Assembly: GCA_046081125.1 (NCBI GenBank)
Contig: JBJTVH010000097.1
Location: forward strand, 32,367 to 96,366
DNA length: 64,000 nucleotides
Direction of reading: 5' to 3'
Source of the DNA: JBEIFW01 sp046081125
GTDB lineage: Bacteria; Actinomycetota; Acidimicrobiia; Acidimicrobiales; Ilumatobacteraceae
Part shown: positions 35,413-43,880 of the stretch, piece after piece
Numbering within the stretch: position 1 is the first letter of the stretch
Layout: every line of letters starts with the position of its first letter
The notes under the pieces: generated by a model
Seen by the model: only the letters and a program-made list of their open reading frames with translations
Told to the model about the DNA's origin: nothing
Database searches by the model: none
Made by a program: the position numbers and the translations under genes

Positions 35413-36648
35413 ATGGCCGTTCCGGTGCACGAGCTCGACCTGCCCTCGCTCGAACCGATGTCGTTCACCGACCGAGACCAGGCGCGCGCGGCGATCGCCG
35501 CGGCCCGCGAGCAGCACTGGCTCGCCCGCGGGCCGTTCGGCTACGTCGTCACGCGGTACCCCGACGTGGTCGGCATCCTGCGCGACCGCCGCTTCCACTC
35601 GGCGGTCGGTCTCCTCACCCAGCTCCAACAGGTGAACGACGAGAAGTGGCTGGCCCGGCGGCGGCGCACCTCGATCCTGTCGGCCGAGGGCGACGAGCAC
35701 GGACGGCTGCGCCGACTCGTCGCACCGGCGTTCACACCGCGGGCGGCCGATCGGCTCCGACCCCGGATGCAGGAGGTGATCGGGTCCCTGCTCGACGCGG
35801 TCACCCCGGCCGGGCGCACCGAACTCGTCGGCGACGTGTGCGAGCCGTATCCGATCCCGATCATCTGCGCACTCCTCGGGGCCCCGGAGCAGGACTGGCA
35901 GTCGTTCAGCCGGTGGGCGGGCGACATCCTCAAGGTGTTCACCAATCCGATGCAGCCGCATCTGCCGGTGATCATGCAGGCGCAGGACGAGATCGACGCC
36001 TATGTCCGCGAGCTGATCGCCCAGCGCCGCAGCGAGCCGCGCGACGACCTGCTGACCGATCTGATCGCTGCCGAGGAGGCCGGCGATCGGCTGAACCCCG
36101 AAGAGCTCGTGATGATGGTCGAGGCGGTGATCATCGGCGGCACGGACACGACCCGGAACCAGCTCGCCTGTACCACGGCGCTGTTCACCCGCTATCCCGA
36201 ACAGTGGGCCCTGCTGGCCGAGCGGCCCGATCTCGCCTCTCGTGCGGTCGAGGAGTCGATGCGGCTGCTCGGCGCCGTGCGCGGCACGGGTCGCTTCGCC
36301 GCCGAGGACGTCGAGTATCGCGACGTGCTGTTCCCAGCCGGCACGCTGGTGTTCCCGAACTTCGTCGCCGCGAACACCGAGCCGGGCCTGTGGCCCGCCG
36401 GCGAGGACCTCGACCTGCTCGCCGACGCGCCGCCCCAGCCGCATCTCACCTTTGGCAGCGGCATCCATTACTGCCTCGGCGCCTGGCTGGCTCGCGCCGA
36501 GCTGCAGGAAGCCCTGCCGCTGCTGGCCCGCCGCATGCCGAACCTGCGCGTCGACGGCGAGATCACCTGGAAGCCGATGGGCGCAGGGATCTGGGGTCCG
36601 GAGCGGTTGCCGCTCGCGTTCACCCCGACGCCGGCCGGCGGGCGCTGA
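35413..36648 (+). CDS. Cytochrome P450
   Basis: A 411-residue soluble bacterial P450. The haem loop FGSGIHYCLG supplies the axial Cys354; the I-helix has GGTDTTRN for oxygen activation; the K-helix ExxR is EESMRL. Length and architecture are canonical. It needs ferredoxin partners, none of which is encoded nearby, and the substrate is unknown. ATG 35413 sits 7 bases from a -10 element in a perfect inverted repeat shared with the divergent EEP gene. Its last 29 bases overlap the convergent rlmN. Confidence 0.94.
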   Translation: MAVPVHELDLPSLEPMSFTDRDQARAAIAAAREQHWLARGPFGYVVTRYPDVVGILRDRRFHSAVGLLTQLQQVNDEKWLARRRRTSILSAEGDEHGRLRRLVAPAFTPRAADRLRPRMQEVIGSLLDAVTPAGRTELVGDVCEPYPIPIICALLGAPEQDWQSFSRWAGDILKVFTNPMQPHLPVIMQAQDEIDAYVRELIAQRRSEPRDDLLTDLIAAEEAGDRLNPEELVMMVEAVIIGGTDTTRNQLACTTALFTRYPEQWALLAERPDLASRAVEESMRLLGAVRGTGRFAAEDVEYRDVLFPAGTLVFPNFVAANTEPGLWPAGEDLDLLADAPPQPHLTFGSGIHYCLGAWLARAELQEALPLLARRMPNLRVDGEITWKPMGAGIWGPERLPLAFTPTPAGGR

Positions 36649-37672
36649 GGCGCACCGGCTGACCGGCAGCCAGCTGGCCGCACGCACCGTCGATCCCCAC
36701 CCCGCGGGTGCGGCGCACGGTGGCGTTGACCCCCTTGGCCTGCAACCGGTCCCGGAAGGCGCCGACACGCGCCCGGGGTGTGCCGCGCACGGCGTACCCC
36801 GGGGTCGGGTTGAGCGGGATGAGGTTGACGTGCGCGGCCAGCGGGAGCGATCGGGCCCAGCCGGCGAGCGCGTCGGCCTGGGCGTCGGTGTCGTTCACCC
36901 CGTCGATCAAGGCCCACTCGACGCTCAGCCGGCGCCGAGTGGCGCGCACGTAGTCGGCGCACGCCGCGCGGAGCTCCGCGAGCGGATACCGGCGGTTGAT
37001 CGGGACGAGCTCGTCGCGCAGCTCGTCGGTGGCGGCGTGGAGCGACACCGCGAGGTTGACCGGCAACGCCTCGGCGGCGAGCCGCCGGATGCCCGGCACG
37101 ATGCCGACCGTCGACACCGTGAGATGGCGGGCGGACAGGCCGAGCGAGCCGTGGATCCGCTCGACGGCGGCCCAGGTGGCGTCGTAGTTGGCGAGCGGTT
37201 CACCCATGCCCATGAACACGACGTTCGACAGCCGCCGGTCCTGCTCGCTCGCGAGCCGGGCGGCCCACACCACCTGCTCGACGATCTCGCCGACGTCGAG
37301 CTGGCGCTGGAAGCCGGCTTGGCCGGTGGCGCAGAACCCACAGGCCATCGCACAGCCGGCCTGGGTGGACACGCACACCGTCGTGCGGTCGGGGTACGCC
37401 ATCGCGACGCTCTCGACGACGGCACCGTCGTGCAACGACCACAACATCTTGACGGTGTCGCCGTCGTCGGTGGTGCGGGTGACGGCCGGCTGCAGGGCGG
37501 GCGGAAGCTCGCGCCCGAGCCGGTCGCGCAGCGTCCGGGGCAGGGTGGTGACGTCCTCGGGCCCGACGAACTCGCGGTAGAGCCCCTGCCACACCTGCTC
37601 GACGCGATAGCGGGGCTCGCCGGCGAGGAACTCGGCGAGGGCGTCGCGCGTCAGGTCGTATCGACGGGGCAC
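36620..37672 (-). CDS. rlmN: 23S rRNA (adenine-2503-C2)-methyltransferase RlmN
   Basis: A 350-residue radical SAM enzyme that methylates A2503 in 23S rRNA (and A37 in some tRNAs). The cluster-binding CX3CX2C is Cys107, Cys111, Cys114 in CAMACGFC; GMGEPLANY and a late catalytic cysteine (GIDGACGQL) are present. GTG 37672 is 8 bases after a TAGCGT -10 element; upstream in-frame GTGs are less likely. It converges on and overlaps the P450 gene by 29 bases. Confidence 0.93.
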   Translation of the reverse strand: MPRRYDLTRDALAEFLAGEPRYRVEQVWQGLYREFVGPEDVTTLPRTLRDRLGRELPPALQPAVTRTTDDGDTVKMLWSLHDGAVVESVAMAYPDRTTVCVSTQAGCAMACGFCATGQAGFQRQLDVGEIVEQVVWAARLASEQDRRLSNVVFMGMGEPLANYDATWAAVERIHGSLGLSARHLTVSTVGIVPGIRRLAAEALPVNLAVSLHAATDELRDELVPINRRYPLAELRAACADYVRATRRRLSVEWALIDGVNDTDAQADALAGWARSLPLAAHVNLIPLNPTPGYAVRGTPRARVGAFRDRLQAKGVNATVRRTRGVGIDGACGQLAAGQPVRLSARRPASG

Positions 37673-37680
37673 GGCGAGCG

Positions 37681-37686
37681 ACGCTA
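37681..37686 (-). promoter_or_regulatory. Leaderless -10 element of rlmN
   Basis: TAGCGT ends 8 bases before GTG 37672. Confidence 0.5.
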
Positions 37687-37706
37687 CCCAGACCGCGCCC
37701 GACCGC

Positions 37707-39512
37707 CTACCGGCGGCGGGCTGCGGCCAGCCCCTCGTAGGTGTCGATCCGGGCCCGCAGGGTGTCGAGACCGGCCGTCCAGAACGCCTCGTCGGCGAGG
37801 TCGAACCCGAACGGTGCGGCCAGCTCGGTCGCCGGTGCCATCCCGACCCGGCTGAGCAGGTCGTCGTAGGAGGCTCGGAACCGCTCGGGGTCGCGGCGGT
37901 AGGCCGCATGCAGACCGAGGCCGAGCAACAGCCCGAAGGTGTACGGCCAGTTGTAGAAGTGGCTGGAGTAGTAATGGGGCTTCACCGCCCACATGTAGCG
38001 GTGGCGGCTTCCGGCGGCGAGGCCGTCGCCGTACGCGGCGTCCTGTGCCCGCACCATGGCGTCGCACAGCTCGTCGGCCGACAGTGGCCGCGCTGCTCGC
38101 CGCTCGAACACCTCGGTCTCGAACAGCACCCGGCTGCGGATGTCGACCACCACCTGGGTGGCGCCCTGGAGGTCGACGTCGAGCAGGCGCAGGCGGGTGT
38201 CGTCGTCGGCCGCGGCGAGGCCGGCCTCGGTCATGACCGTCTCGCAGAAGATGCTCGCAGTCTCGGCGAGCGCCATCGGTAGCTGGCGCTGCATCGGTGT
38301 GCGGCCGGCGAGCTGCACGTTGTGGTAGGCGTGACCGAGTTCGTGGGCCAACGTCGAGACGGCGTCGGCCGACCCGGACCAGTTCATGAAGATGCGGGAC
38401 TCGTCCTCGCGCATCGAGATGCAGTACCCGCCGCCGCGCTTTCCCTGCCGCGGTTCGGCGTCGACCCATCGCCCGCCGACGGCGCGCCGCACGAGGCCGG
38501 CGAGTGCCGGGGAATATCCGGCGAACGCCGTCTCGATCGCCTCGCACCCGGCCTCGAAGCCGATGCGGTGGTCTCCGGGAAGCGGGGCGAACAGGTCCCA
38601 CCAGGGCAGCCCGCCGTCGTGGCCGAGCAGTGCAGCCTTGGCTCGCATCCAGCGGCGGAAATCACCGAGGGAGGCGGTGACCGCGGCGTCCATGGCGCCG
38701 TAGACCGCGGCGTCGATGCCGTTGGCCTCCAGCGACGCGTCGAGCGCAGTGGCCCAGCCCCGCCGGCGGTTGACCACGCCCGCTTCGCCCTTCACGCCAT
38801 TCATCGCCGCGGCACACACCACGGCGACGCTCGGCCAGGCGGCGAGCTCGGCGTCGTACGCGGCCCGCCGCGCCGCCGGGTCGGGGTCGGCAGCCAGCGC
38901 CCGTACGGCGGCCATACCCGCCGTCGTCGTGGTGCCGTCCGGGCCGGCGATGGTCGCGGTCAGCTGCGAGGTGACGTCGCCCCACAGCCGGGCCCAGGCG
39001 CTCGAGCCGCTCAGTGCCAGCTCGGCGAGGAGGTCCTCGGCCTCCGGCCCCATCTGGTGTGCGGCGCGGACCTCGAGCCGGCGCAACGGGTGGACGTGGT
39101 CCGCAGCGAGCGGGCTGCGGGCCGCCAACGCGTCCGGGCCGAGCGCAGCGAACCATGGCGTCGCCCGGGCCGAGAGGCGACGCAACGCTGCGCTCACGTG
39201 ATCGAGTTGCGCCAGCGCGGCCTGGGCGTGGTCGTCGCGGCTGTCGACCGTGACGAGGGCGTAGGCGTACGCCGCCGGCGTGCGCAGGCGGTCCTGCAGG
39301 TCGTTGGTGGCGAGCAGCACCTCCTCGGCGGCGGTGACGTCGTCGTCGGTCGGGGTTCGGGGTTCGATCCGGCCGACGCCGTGACGGTCGTAGAGCGCCT
39401 CGAGGCGCCGGGCATCGGCGACGAGGGACTCGATGGCCGACTGCAGCGAGCGGTCGGCGGCCGAGGGGTAGACGTCGGAGAGATCCCAGCGGGGAAGCGC
39501 GTCGGTGGCCAC
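37707..39512 (-). CDS. M3 family oligopeptidase (PepF-like)
   Basis: A 601-residue cytoplasmic metallopeptidase. The zinc motif HELGH is at 390-394, with the third ligand Glu in ALAETASIF about 25 residues later, and YMWAVKPHYYSSHFYNWPYTFG carries the tyrosine and histidine region that binds substrate. The N-terminal 190 residues are the helical PepF-type domain. It likely trims short peptides, perhaps those brought in by the importer at 22-28 kb. The GTG start 39512 fits the family start (LPRWDLSDVYPS) but no -10 or ribosome-binding site stands out. Confidence 0.9.
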   Translation of the reverse strand: MATDALPRWDLSDVYPSAADRSLQSAIESLVADARRLEALYDRHGVGRIEPRTPTDDDVTAAEEVLLATNDLQDRLRTPAAYAYALVTVDSRDDHAQAALAQLDHVSAALRRLSARATPWFAALGPDALAARSPLAADHVHPLRRLEVRAAHQMGPEAEDLLAELALSGSSAWARLWGDVTSQLTATIAGPDGTTTTAGMAAVRALAADPDPAARRAAYDAELAAWPSVAVVCAAAMNGVKGEAGVVNRRRGWATALDASLEANGIDAAVYGAMDAAVTASLGDFRRWMRAKAALLGHDGGLPWWDLFAPLPGDHRIGFEAGCEAIETAFAGYSPALAGLVRRAVGGRWVDAEPRQGKRGGGYCISMREDESRIFMNWSGSADAVSTLAHELGHAYHNVQLAGRTPMQRQLPMALAETASIFCETVMTEAGLAAADDDTRLRLLDVDLQGATQVVVDIRSRVLFETEVFERRAARPLSADELCDAMVRAQDAAYGDGLAAGSRHRYMWAVKPHYYSSHFYNWPYTFGLLLGLGLHAAYRRDPERFRASYDDLLSRVGMAPATELAAPFGFDLADEAFWTAGLDTLRARIDTYEGLAAARRR

Positions 39513-39534
39513 GCTTCGCAGCTTGGTCCGCCGG

Positions 39535-39540
39535 TAGCCT
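39535..39540 (+). promoter_or_regulatory. Leaderless -10 element of the VIT transporter gene
   Basis: TAGCCT ends 8 bases before GTG 39549. Confidence 0.5.
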
Positions 39541-39548
39541 CGGTAGCC

Positions 39549-40256
39549 GTGTCCGGCGACCACACCCAACATCGGGAACGCCACCGGGGCGGGCGGGCCG
39601 CCTGGCTGCGCGCCTCGGTCCTCGGAGCCAACGACGGGCTGCTGTCCACCGGCGCTCTGCTCGTCGGCGTCGCCGCGGCAGACTCCGCGCGCAGCGCCGT
39701 GGTCGTGGCCGGGCTCGCCGCGCTCGTCGCCGGTGCGTTGTCGATGGCCGTGGGGGAGTACAGCTCGGTGTCCAGCCAGCTCGACACCGAGCGGGCCGAC
39801 CTCGAACGCGAGCGGCGGGAGCTGCTCACGGCTCCGGATGCCGAGCGGGCCGAGCTTGCCGCGATCTACCGCAGCCGGGGGTTGTCGGCGGCGCTGGCCG
39901 AGCAGGTGGCCGCCGAGCTGTCGGCCTCGGCCGACCCGGTGGTCCACCACGCTCGCGACGAGCTCGGCCTCGACCCCGACGACCTGTCCCGCCCGGCGCG
40001 GGCTGCTGCGGTGTCGGCGACGAGTTTCGCCGTCGGCGCCGTGGCTCCGATCGCCGTCGCCGCGCTGGCCGGTGCGTCGCTGCGGGCCCCGCTCACGATC
40101 GCGGTCACGCTGGTCGGCCTCGGCGCGCTCGGCACGATCGGCGCCGCGTTCGGGGGTGCCCCGCGCCTGCGCGCCGCGCTGCGGGTGCTCGTCGGCGGGG
40201 CGCTCGCGCTCGCCGCGTCGATGGTGATCGGCTCGCTCGTCGGCGCAGCGGTCTGA
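39549..40256 (+). CDS. VIT1/CCC1-family iron or manganese transporter
   Basis: A 235-residue membrane protein. The first helix has the family signature (LRASVLGANDGLLSTGAL), followed by SMAVGEYSSVSSQLDTERAD, which starts the Glu-rich cytoplasmic metal-binding domain, and three more helices at the C-terminus, giving five in all. VIT/CCC1 proteins export or sequester Fe2+ and Mn2+ using a proton gradient. GTG 39549 is 36 bases from the divergent peptidase start and 8 from a -10 element. It converges on corA, another divalent-metal transporter. Confidence 0.9.
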   Translation: MSGDHTQHRERHRGGRAAWLRASVLGANDGLLSTGALLVGVAAADSARSAVVVAGLAALVAGALSMAVGEYSSVSSQLDTERADLERERRELLTAPDAERAELAAIYRSRGLSAALAEQVAAELSASADPVVHHARDELGLDPDDLSRPARAAAVSATSFAVGAVAPIAVAALAGASLRAPLTIAVTLVGLGALGTIGAAFGGAPRLRAALRVLVGGALALAASMVIGSLVGAAV

Positions 40257-40269
40257 GCCCGCTGCGTCG

Positions 40270-41238
40270 TCACAACCAGCCGCTGCGCCGGAACACCCGG
40301 TACAGCGCGCCGCAGACCCCGACCATGAGACCGAGCGCGAACGGGTAGCCGAAGCGCCACGACAGCTCGGGCATGTGCTCGAAGTTCATGCCGTACACGC
40401 CCGCCATCATCGTGGGCACGGCGGCGATGGCCACCCAGGCCGAGATCCGGCGCATGTCCTCGTTCTGCTGCATCGACACCTGCGCCATCGCGGCGCCGAG
40501 CGCGCTCGTCAGCAGGTCGTCGAGGGCGTGGGTGCGCTGGCTCACGCGCCGGAGGTTCTCGAGGTTCTCCCGCAACAGCACGGTCGCATGGAGGCCCAAC
40601 GATTCGGTGGCGGCGAAGCGCGCCAGCGGGTCGGCGAGCGCGTCGAGCACGAGCAGCAGCCGGCGCACCTCCCGCTTCAACTGGTAGAGGCGCTGGATCG
40701 GCTGGCGGCCGCGCTCGTCGCTGAACACGGCCCGCTCCACCTCGATCGCGTCGTTCTCGAAGCCGTCGAGGGCCGGGGCGTAGTCGTCGATGACCTGGTG
40801 GACGATCCGGGCCGCCACGACGGCCGGTCCGGCGGTGAGCACGTCGGGTTGCCGCTCGAGCTCTTCTCGCAGACCGTTGAGGGGGCTGGCCTGACCGTGG
40901 CGCACCGAGAGCACGAACCGCTCGCCGACGAGCAGGCTGAGCTCGCCGAGGTACACCTGCTCGACCACGTCGTCGTAGCGGGCCGTGCGCAGCACGAGCC
41001 AGTGGGCGTCCCCACACCGGGACAGCACGGGCCGCCGGTGGTCGGTGAGCGCAGCGTCGACCTCGGTGCCCGGCAGGCCGAGCGCACCGAAGGCCTGGGC
41101 CACCTCTTCCCGGCTGGGCATCCGCAACCCGACCCACACGAACGCGTCCGTACGGTCGAGCCAGCCGGCGATCTCGTCGAGGCCCAACGGCCCGGTCTGA
41201 CGCCTGCCGTCGAGATAGGCCGCGGCGTCGACGATCAC
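40270..41238 (-). CDS. corA: CorA-family magnesium/cobalt transporter
   Basis: A 322-residue channel subunit. The cytoplasmic domain covers the first 255 residues; two membrane helices follow, with the ion-filter GMN at 283-285 (YGMNFEHMPEL) at the end of the first and basic residues at the C-terminus. CorA forms pentamers that import Mg2+. GTG 41238 is 7 bases from a TAGGTT -10 element. It is divergent from a phosphotransferase gene and convergent with a VIT-type transporter. Confidence 0.93.
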   Translation of the reverse strand: MIVDAAAYLDGRRQTGPLGLDEIAGWLDRTDAFVWVGLRMPSREEVAQAFGALGLPGTEVDAALTDHRRPVLSRCGDAHWLVLRTARYDDVVEQVYLGELSLLVGERFVLSVRHGQASPLNGLREELERQPDVLTAGPAVVAARIVHQVIDDYAPALDGFENDAIEVERAVFSDERGRQPIQRLYQLKREVRRLLLVLDALADPLARFAATESLGLHATVLLRENLENLRRVSQRTHALDDLLTSALGAAMAQVSMQQNEDMRRISAWVAIAAVPTMMAGVYGMNFEHMPELSWRFGYPFALGLMVGVCGALYRVFRRSGWL

Positions 41239-41245
41239 GCCCGGG

Positions 41246-41251
41246 AACCTA
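41246..41251 (-). promoter_or_regulatory. Leaderless -10 element of corA
   Basis: TAGGTT ends 7 bases before GTG 41238. Confidence 0.5.
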
Positions 41252-41259
41252 CCGGTCGT

Positions 41260-41265
41260 TACCAT
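41260..41265 (+). promoter_or_regulatory. Leaderless -10 element of the first phosphotransferase gene
   Basis: TACCAT ends 6 bases before ATG 41272, only 8 bases from the divergent corA -10 element. Confidence 0.4.
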
Positions 41266-41271
41266 CCGGCC

Positions 41272-42312
41272 ATGCTCGACCCCAGCGAGATGCCCGCCCG
41301 GCTGGCGGCCTTCCTGGCCGCAGAGGTCCCCGGTGCCGGAGACGTCACCGTGCACTCCTACGAGGTGATGACCGGCGGTTACAGCCGGCTGCTCGCCCGG
41401 GCCGAGGTGTCCTGGCGTGCCGGGGGTGACGAGCAGCGCCGCACGTTCGTATTGCGGGGCGACCCGCCGCCGGAACGCACGCTCATCTTCACCGACCGCC
41501 ACACCGAGTTCGAGGTGGTCCGGGCCATGGCGGCCAACGGGGTGCTCACCCCCGACGCGCACCACTTCGACGACGGTGGCCGGCTGGCCACCCCGACGAT
41601 CCTGCTCGACTTCTCCCCGGCGACGTCGCTGCTCGTCGACCTCGCCGGGCGCGGCGCGCCGGTCGAGCTGACCGGGCCACTCGCCGAGGCGGCCGCGTCG
41701 TTCCACCGGATCCCGCTGACCGAGCTCCCGGCCCGGCTCGAGCGCCCGGCGAGCGCAGAGGCGTACCTCGCCGACCGCATCGACGAATGGCGACGCACCG
41801 CCGCAGCGCACGTCGAGGCGCTGCCGATCCTGCAGTACGTCGCTGCGTGGCTCGATGCCCATCGCCCGGCGCCGGTGCCGCTGTCCTTGATCCACGGTGA
41901 TTTCCAGTCGTCGAACCTGATGGTCACCGCCGATGACCGGATCGTCGTGCTCGACTGGGAACTCGCCCAGATCGGCGACCCGCGCGAGGACCTCGGGTAC
42001 TTCAAGGCCGTCGCGCAGGCGGCACCGCCCGACCTGATCGGCCTCGACGAGGCGGCGTTCTGCGCCCGGTACAACGAGTTGATGGGGTTCACCGACGAGC
42101 AGGTGAACCCGGCCGTGATCGCCTACTTCCTGATCCTCGGGGTGATCGGCACCGTCCGGCGGCTGCTCGAAGCGGGCGCTGCGTTCAGCCGGGGGGAGAA
42201 CACGTCGCTCAACGCGGTGTTCAACGCCCGCAACGTCATGTTCGGCCAGAGCATGTGGTTGCAGTTCTCCGAACAGCTCGAGCAGGCCTTCGCGGCCGCC
42301 AAGGAGGCGTGA
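41272..42312 (+). CDS. Aminoglycoside-phosphotransferase-fold kinase (first of two)
   Basis: A 346-residue protein kinase-like enzyme of the APH superfamily. The catalytic loop LIHGDFQSSNLMV (His-Gly-Asp, Asn) and the metal-binding IVVLDWELAQIGDPREDLGY are intact; the N-lobe carries FVLRGDPPP as the ATP-lysine-equivalent region. This subclass in actinobacteria and animals (ACAD10/11-like) phosphorylates small hydroxylated metabolites such as 4-hydroxy acids rather than antibiotics; the substrate here is unknown. It heads a unit with a small helical protein and a DUF2461 protein. Confidence 0.88.
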   Translation: MLDPSEMPARLAAFLAAEVPGAGDVTVHSYEVMTGGYSRLLARAEVSWRAGGDEQRRTFVLRGDPPPERTLIFTDRHTEFEVVRAMAANGVLTPDAHHFDDGGRLATPTILLDFSPATSLLVDLAGRGAPVELTGPLAEAAASFHRIPLTELPARLERPASAEAYLADRIDEWRRTAAAHVEALPILQYVAAWLDAHRPAPVPLSLIHGDFQSSNLMVTADDRIVVLDWELAQIGDPREDLGYFKAVAQAAPPDLIGLDEAAFCARYNELMGFTDEQVNPAVIAYFLILGVIGTVRRLLEAGAAFSRGENTSLNAVFNARNVMFGQSMWLQFSEQLEQAFAAAKEA

Positions 42313-42313
42313 G

Positions 42314-42766
42314 ATGTACGTCCGGCCGTCGACCGACCAGATCATCGAGGGCGCCTGCCGCGAGCTCGACGAGCAGGTGTTGCCGCTCCTCGCTGCGGGG
42401 AGCCCGGCGTCGGTGCTCGTGCAGCAGATGGTCCAACTGCTGCGGGGGTGCGCCGTGCGGGCCGCCCACGAGATCGCCTGGATGCACGAGGAGACCGCAG
42501 CGATCGTCGAGGCGGTCGCCGGCATCGACGACGATGCCACGGCGGCTGCGCTGGCTGCGTACCACGCCGCCCCGGCCGGCGGGCTGCACCTCGACGAGGT
42601 GGCCCACCGCTACGACCTTGCGTCGCAGGCGTTGGGCGCCGCGGTGGAAGCGGCCTACCGCACCGGCGACGTAGCCCAGCAGGAGGCGCTGCGGGCGTTG
42701 CTGCGGGCCCGCAGCGCGAACGAGATGGCGGTGGTGGGCGCGCTCGAGCTGGTCGGGCGGGGATGA
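42314..42766 (+). CDS. Small helical protein of unknown function, partner of the phosphotransferase
   Basis: I do not recognise this 150-residue protein. It begins one base after the phosphotransferase stop and ends in a 4-base overlap with the DUF2461 gene. It is predicted almost entirely helical, with Ala/Glu/His-rich stretches (VRAAHEIAWMHEETAAIVEA) and no signal peptide or membrane helix. The tight placement suggests it works with or stabilises the kinase, but this is inference. Confidence 0.7.
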   Translation: MYVRPSTDQIIEGACRELDEQVLPLLAAGSPASVLVQQMVQLLRGCAVRAAHEIAWMHEETAAIVEAVAGIDDDATAAALAAYHAAPAGGLHLDEVAHRYDLASQALGAAVEAAYRTGDVAQQEALRALLRARSANEMAVVGALELVGRG

Positions 42767-43434
42767 CCGGACGGTTCCGCGGGTTCCCGCCCGAGGCGCT
42801 GTCGTTCTACGCCGGCCTCGAGGCCGACAACACCAAGTCGTACTGGACGGCGCACAAGGCCCTGTACGACAGCGCCGTGCGGGCGCCGATGGAGGCGTTG
42901 ATCGCGGAGGTCGACGAGCGCTACCGGCCGCTGCGGATGTTCCGGCCGCATCGCGACGTGCGGTTCTCGCCGGACAAGACGCCGTACAAGACCCACGCCG
43001 GCGCGCTCGGCGAGGACGAGGGCGGCGCGATCTACTACGTCCAGCTCTCGGCGGCCGGGCTGATGGCGGCGGCCGGGTTCTACGCCATGGCGTCCGACCA
43101 GCTGGTGCGCTTCCGGGCCGCCGTGCTCGACGACGACCGCGGCGCGGTGCTCACCGGCTTGGTCGCCGCCGCCCAGCGGGCGGGGTACGAGGCGGTCGCC
43201 GTCGGTGCGCTCAAGACGGCGCCGCGCGGGGTACCGCGTGATCACCCTTGCATCGAGTTGTTGCGGCGCAAAGGGTTGGCGCTCGGACGGCGCTGGCCCA
43301 CGGCGGCGTGGTTGCACACCGCTGCTGCGCGCCGGCGAGTGGAGCAGGCCTGGGCCGGTACCGAGGCGGTCAACGACTGGCTGCGCACGAACGTCGGCCC
43401 TTCCGAGCTCGCGCCTGAAGACGCCTGGGGCTGA
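42763..43434 (+). CDS. DUF2461 (TIGR02453) family protein
   Basis: A 223-residue cytoplasmic protein matching DUF2461: FPPEALSFYAGLEADNTKSYW at the N-terminus, MFRPHRDVRFSPDKTPYKTH in the middle and the IYYVQLSAAGLMAAAGFY strand pair. The family is widespread, of unknown function, and has been suggested to bind nucleic acid or small ligands without direct proof. ATG 42763 overlaps the stop of the preceding gene (ATGA). Confidence 0.88.
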   Translation: MTGRFRGFPPEALSFYAGLEADNTKSYWTAHKALYDSAVRAPMEALIAEVDERYRPLRMFRPHRDVRFSPDKTPYKTHAGALGEDEGGAIYYVQLSAAGLMAAAGFYAMASDQLVRFRAAVLDDDRGAVLTGLVAAAQRAGYEAVAVGALKTAPRGVPRDHPCIELLRRKGLALGRRWPTAAWLHTAAARRRVEQAWAGTEAVNDWLRTNVGPSELAPEDAWG

Positions 43435-43458
43435 CGGCGCCCCGTGCCGCCGAGCGCA

Positions 43459-43500
43459 GTACGCCGACCGCGGTACGCCGACCGCGGTACGCCAACCGAT
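43459..43500. repeat. Three 14-bp tandem repeats between convergent genes
   Basis: GTACGCCGACCGCG occurs twice in tandem (43459-43472, 43473-43486), followed by a diverged third copy (43487-43500, GTACGCCAACCGAT). It begins 24 bases after the DUF2461 stop and ends 10 bases before the end of the convergent membrane gene. CCGCGG-centred pairing is possible, so it might also serve as a terminator. Confidence 0.85.
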
Positions 43501-43510
43501 CGGCCGTCGA

Positions 43511-43816
43511 TCAGCCGCCGGTCGGACGGATCTGGTCGGTCGGGATCTCGACCTCGTACCCGAAGAACGAGCAGGTGGTAGCCGCCGGAGCGAGCGGGCT
43601 GGCGACGGTGGCCTGCTTGACCCGGTCGACGCAGTCGGAGATCGACGCCCGCTGGCTCCATACCAGCCCGCCGAGACCGAGCATCACGACCAGGCTGATC
43701 ACCTTGCCGACGATCGCCTTCACGACCAGCGCGCTCGCAACGCCGCCGAGGACGACCACGCCGAGGATCACCACCGCAATGGTCTGCATGTCGTCGGTGG
43801 TCAGGGCCAGCACCAT
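43511..43816 (-). CDS. Small two-helix membrane protein
   Basis: A 101-residue protein of unknown function. ATG 43816, 7 bases after a TACGAT -10 element, is preferred to an upstream ATG. Two hydrophobic helices lie at about 11-33 and 38-56; the C-terminal 45 residues, with two cysteines, are probably outside the membrane and end in EIPTDQIRPTGG. It converges on the DUF2461 gene and is divergent from the DUF3151 gene. No family is recognised. Confidence 0.65.
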   Translation of the reverse strand: MVLALTTDDMQTIAVVILGVVVLGGVASALVVKAIVGKVISLVVMLGLGGLVWSQRASISDCVDRVKQATVASPLAPAATTCSFFGYEVEIPTDQIRPTGG

Positions 43817-43823
43817 GGACGGG

Positions 43824-43829
43824 ATCGTA
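43824..43829 (-). promoter_or_regulatory. Leaderless -10 element of the two-helix membrane protein gene
   Basis: TACGAT ends 7 bases before ATG 43816. Confidence 0.45.
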
Positions 43830-43867
43830 CGGCCGGGCCGATCGAGTCGGGCGTCGGCGGGCACCGG

Positions 43868-43873
43868 TAGCGT
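43868..43873 (+). promoter_or_regulatory. Leaderless -10 element of the DUF3151 gene
   Basis: TAGCGT ends 7 bases before ATG 43881. Confidence 0.5.
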
Positions 43874-43880
43874 CGGGCGC

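Noticed and set aside
41272..42312. Aminoglycoside resistance gene
   Set aside because: Although it has the APH fold, the sequence and its partners fit the metabolic phosphotransferase families; nothing points to antibiotic substrates. The same holds for 55230-56294.
43459..43500. CRISPR array
   Set aside because: The 14-bp copies are directly adjacent with no spacers and no cas gene is present.
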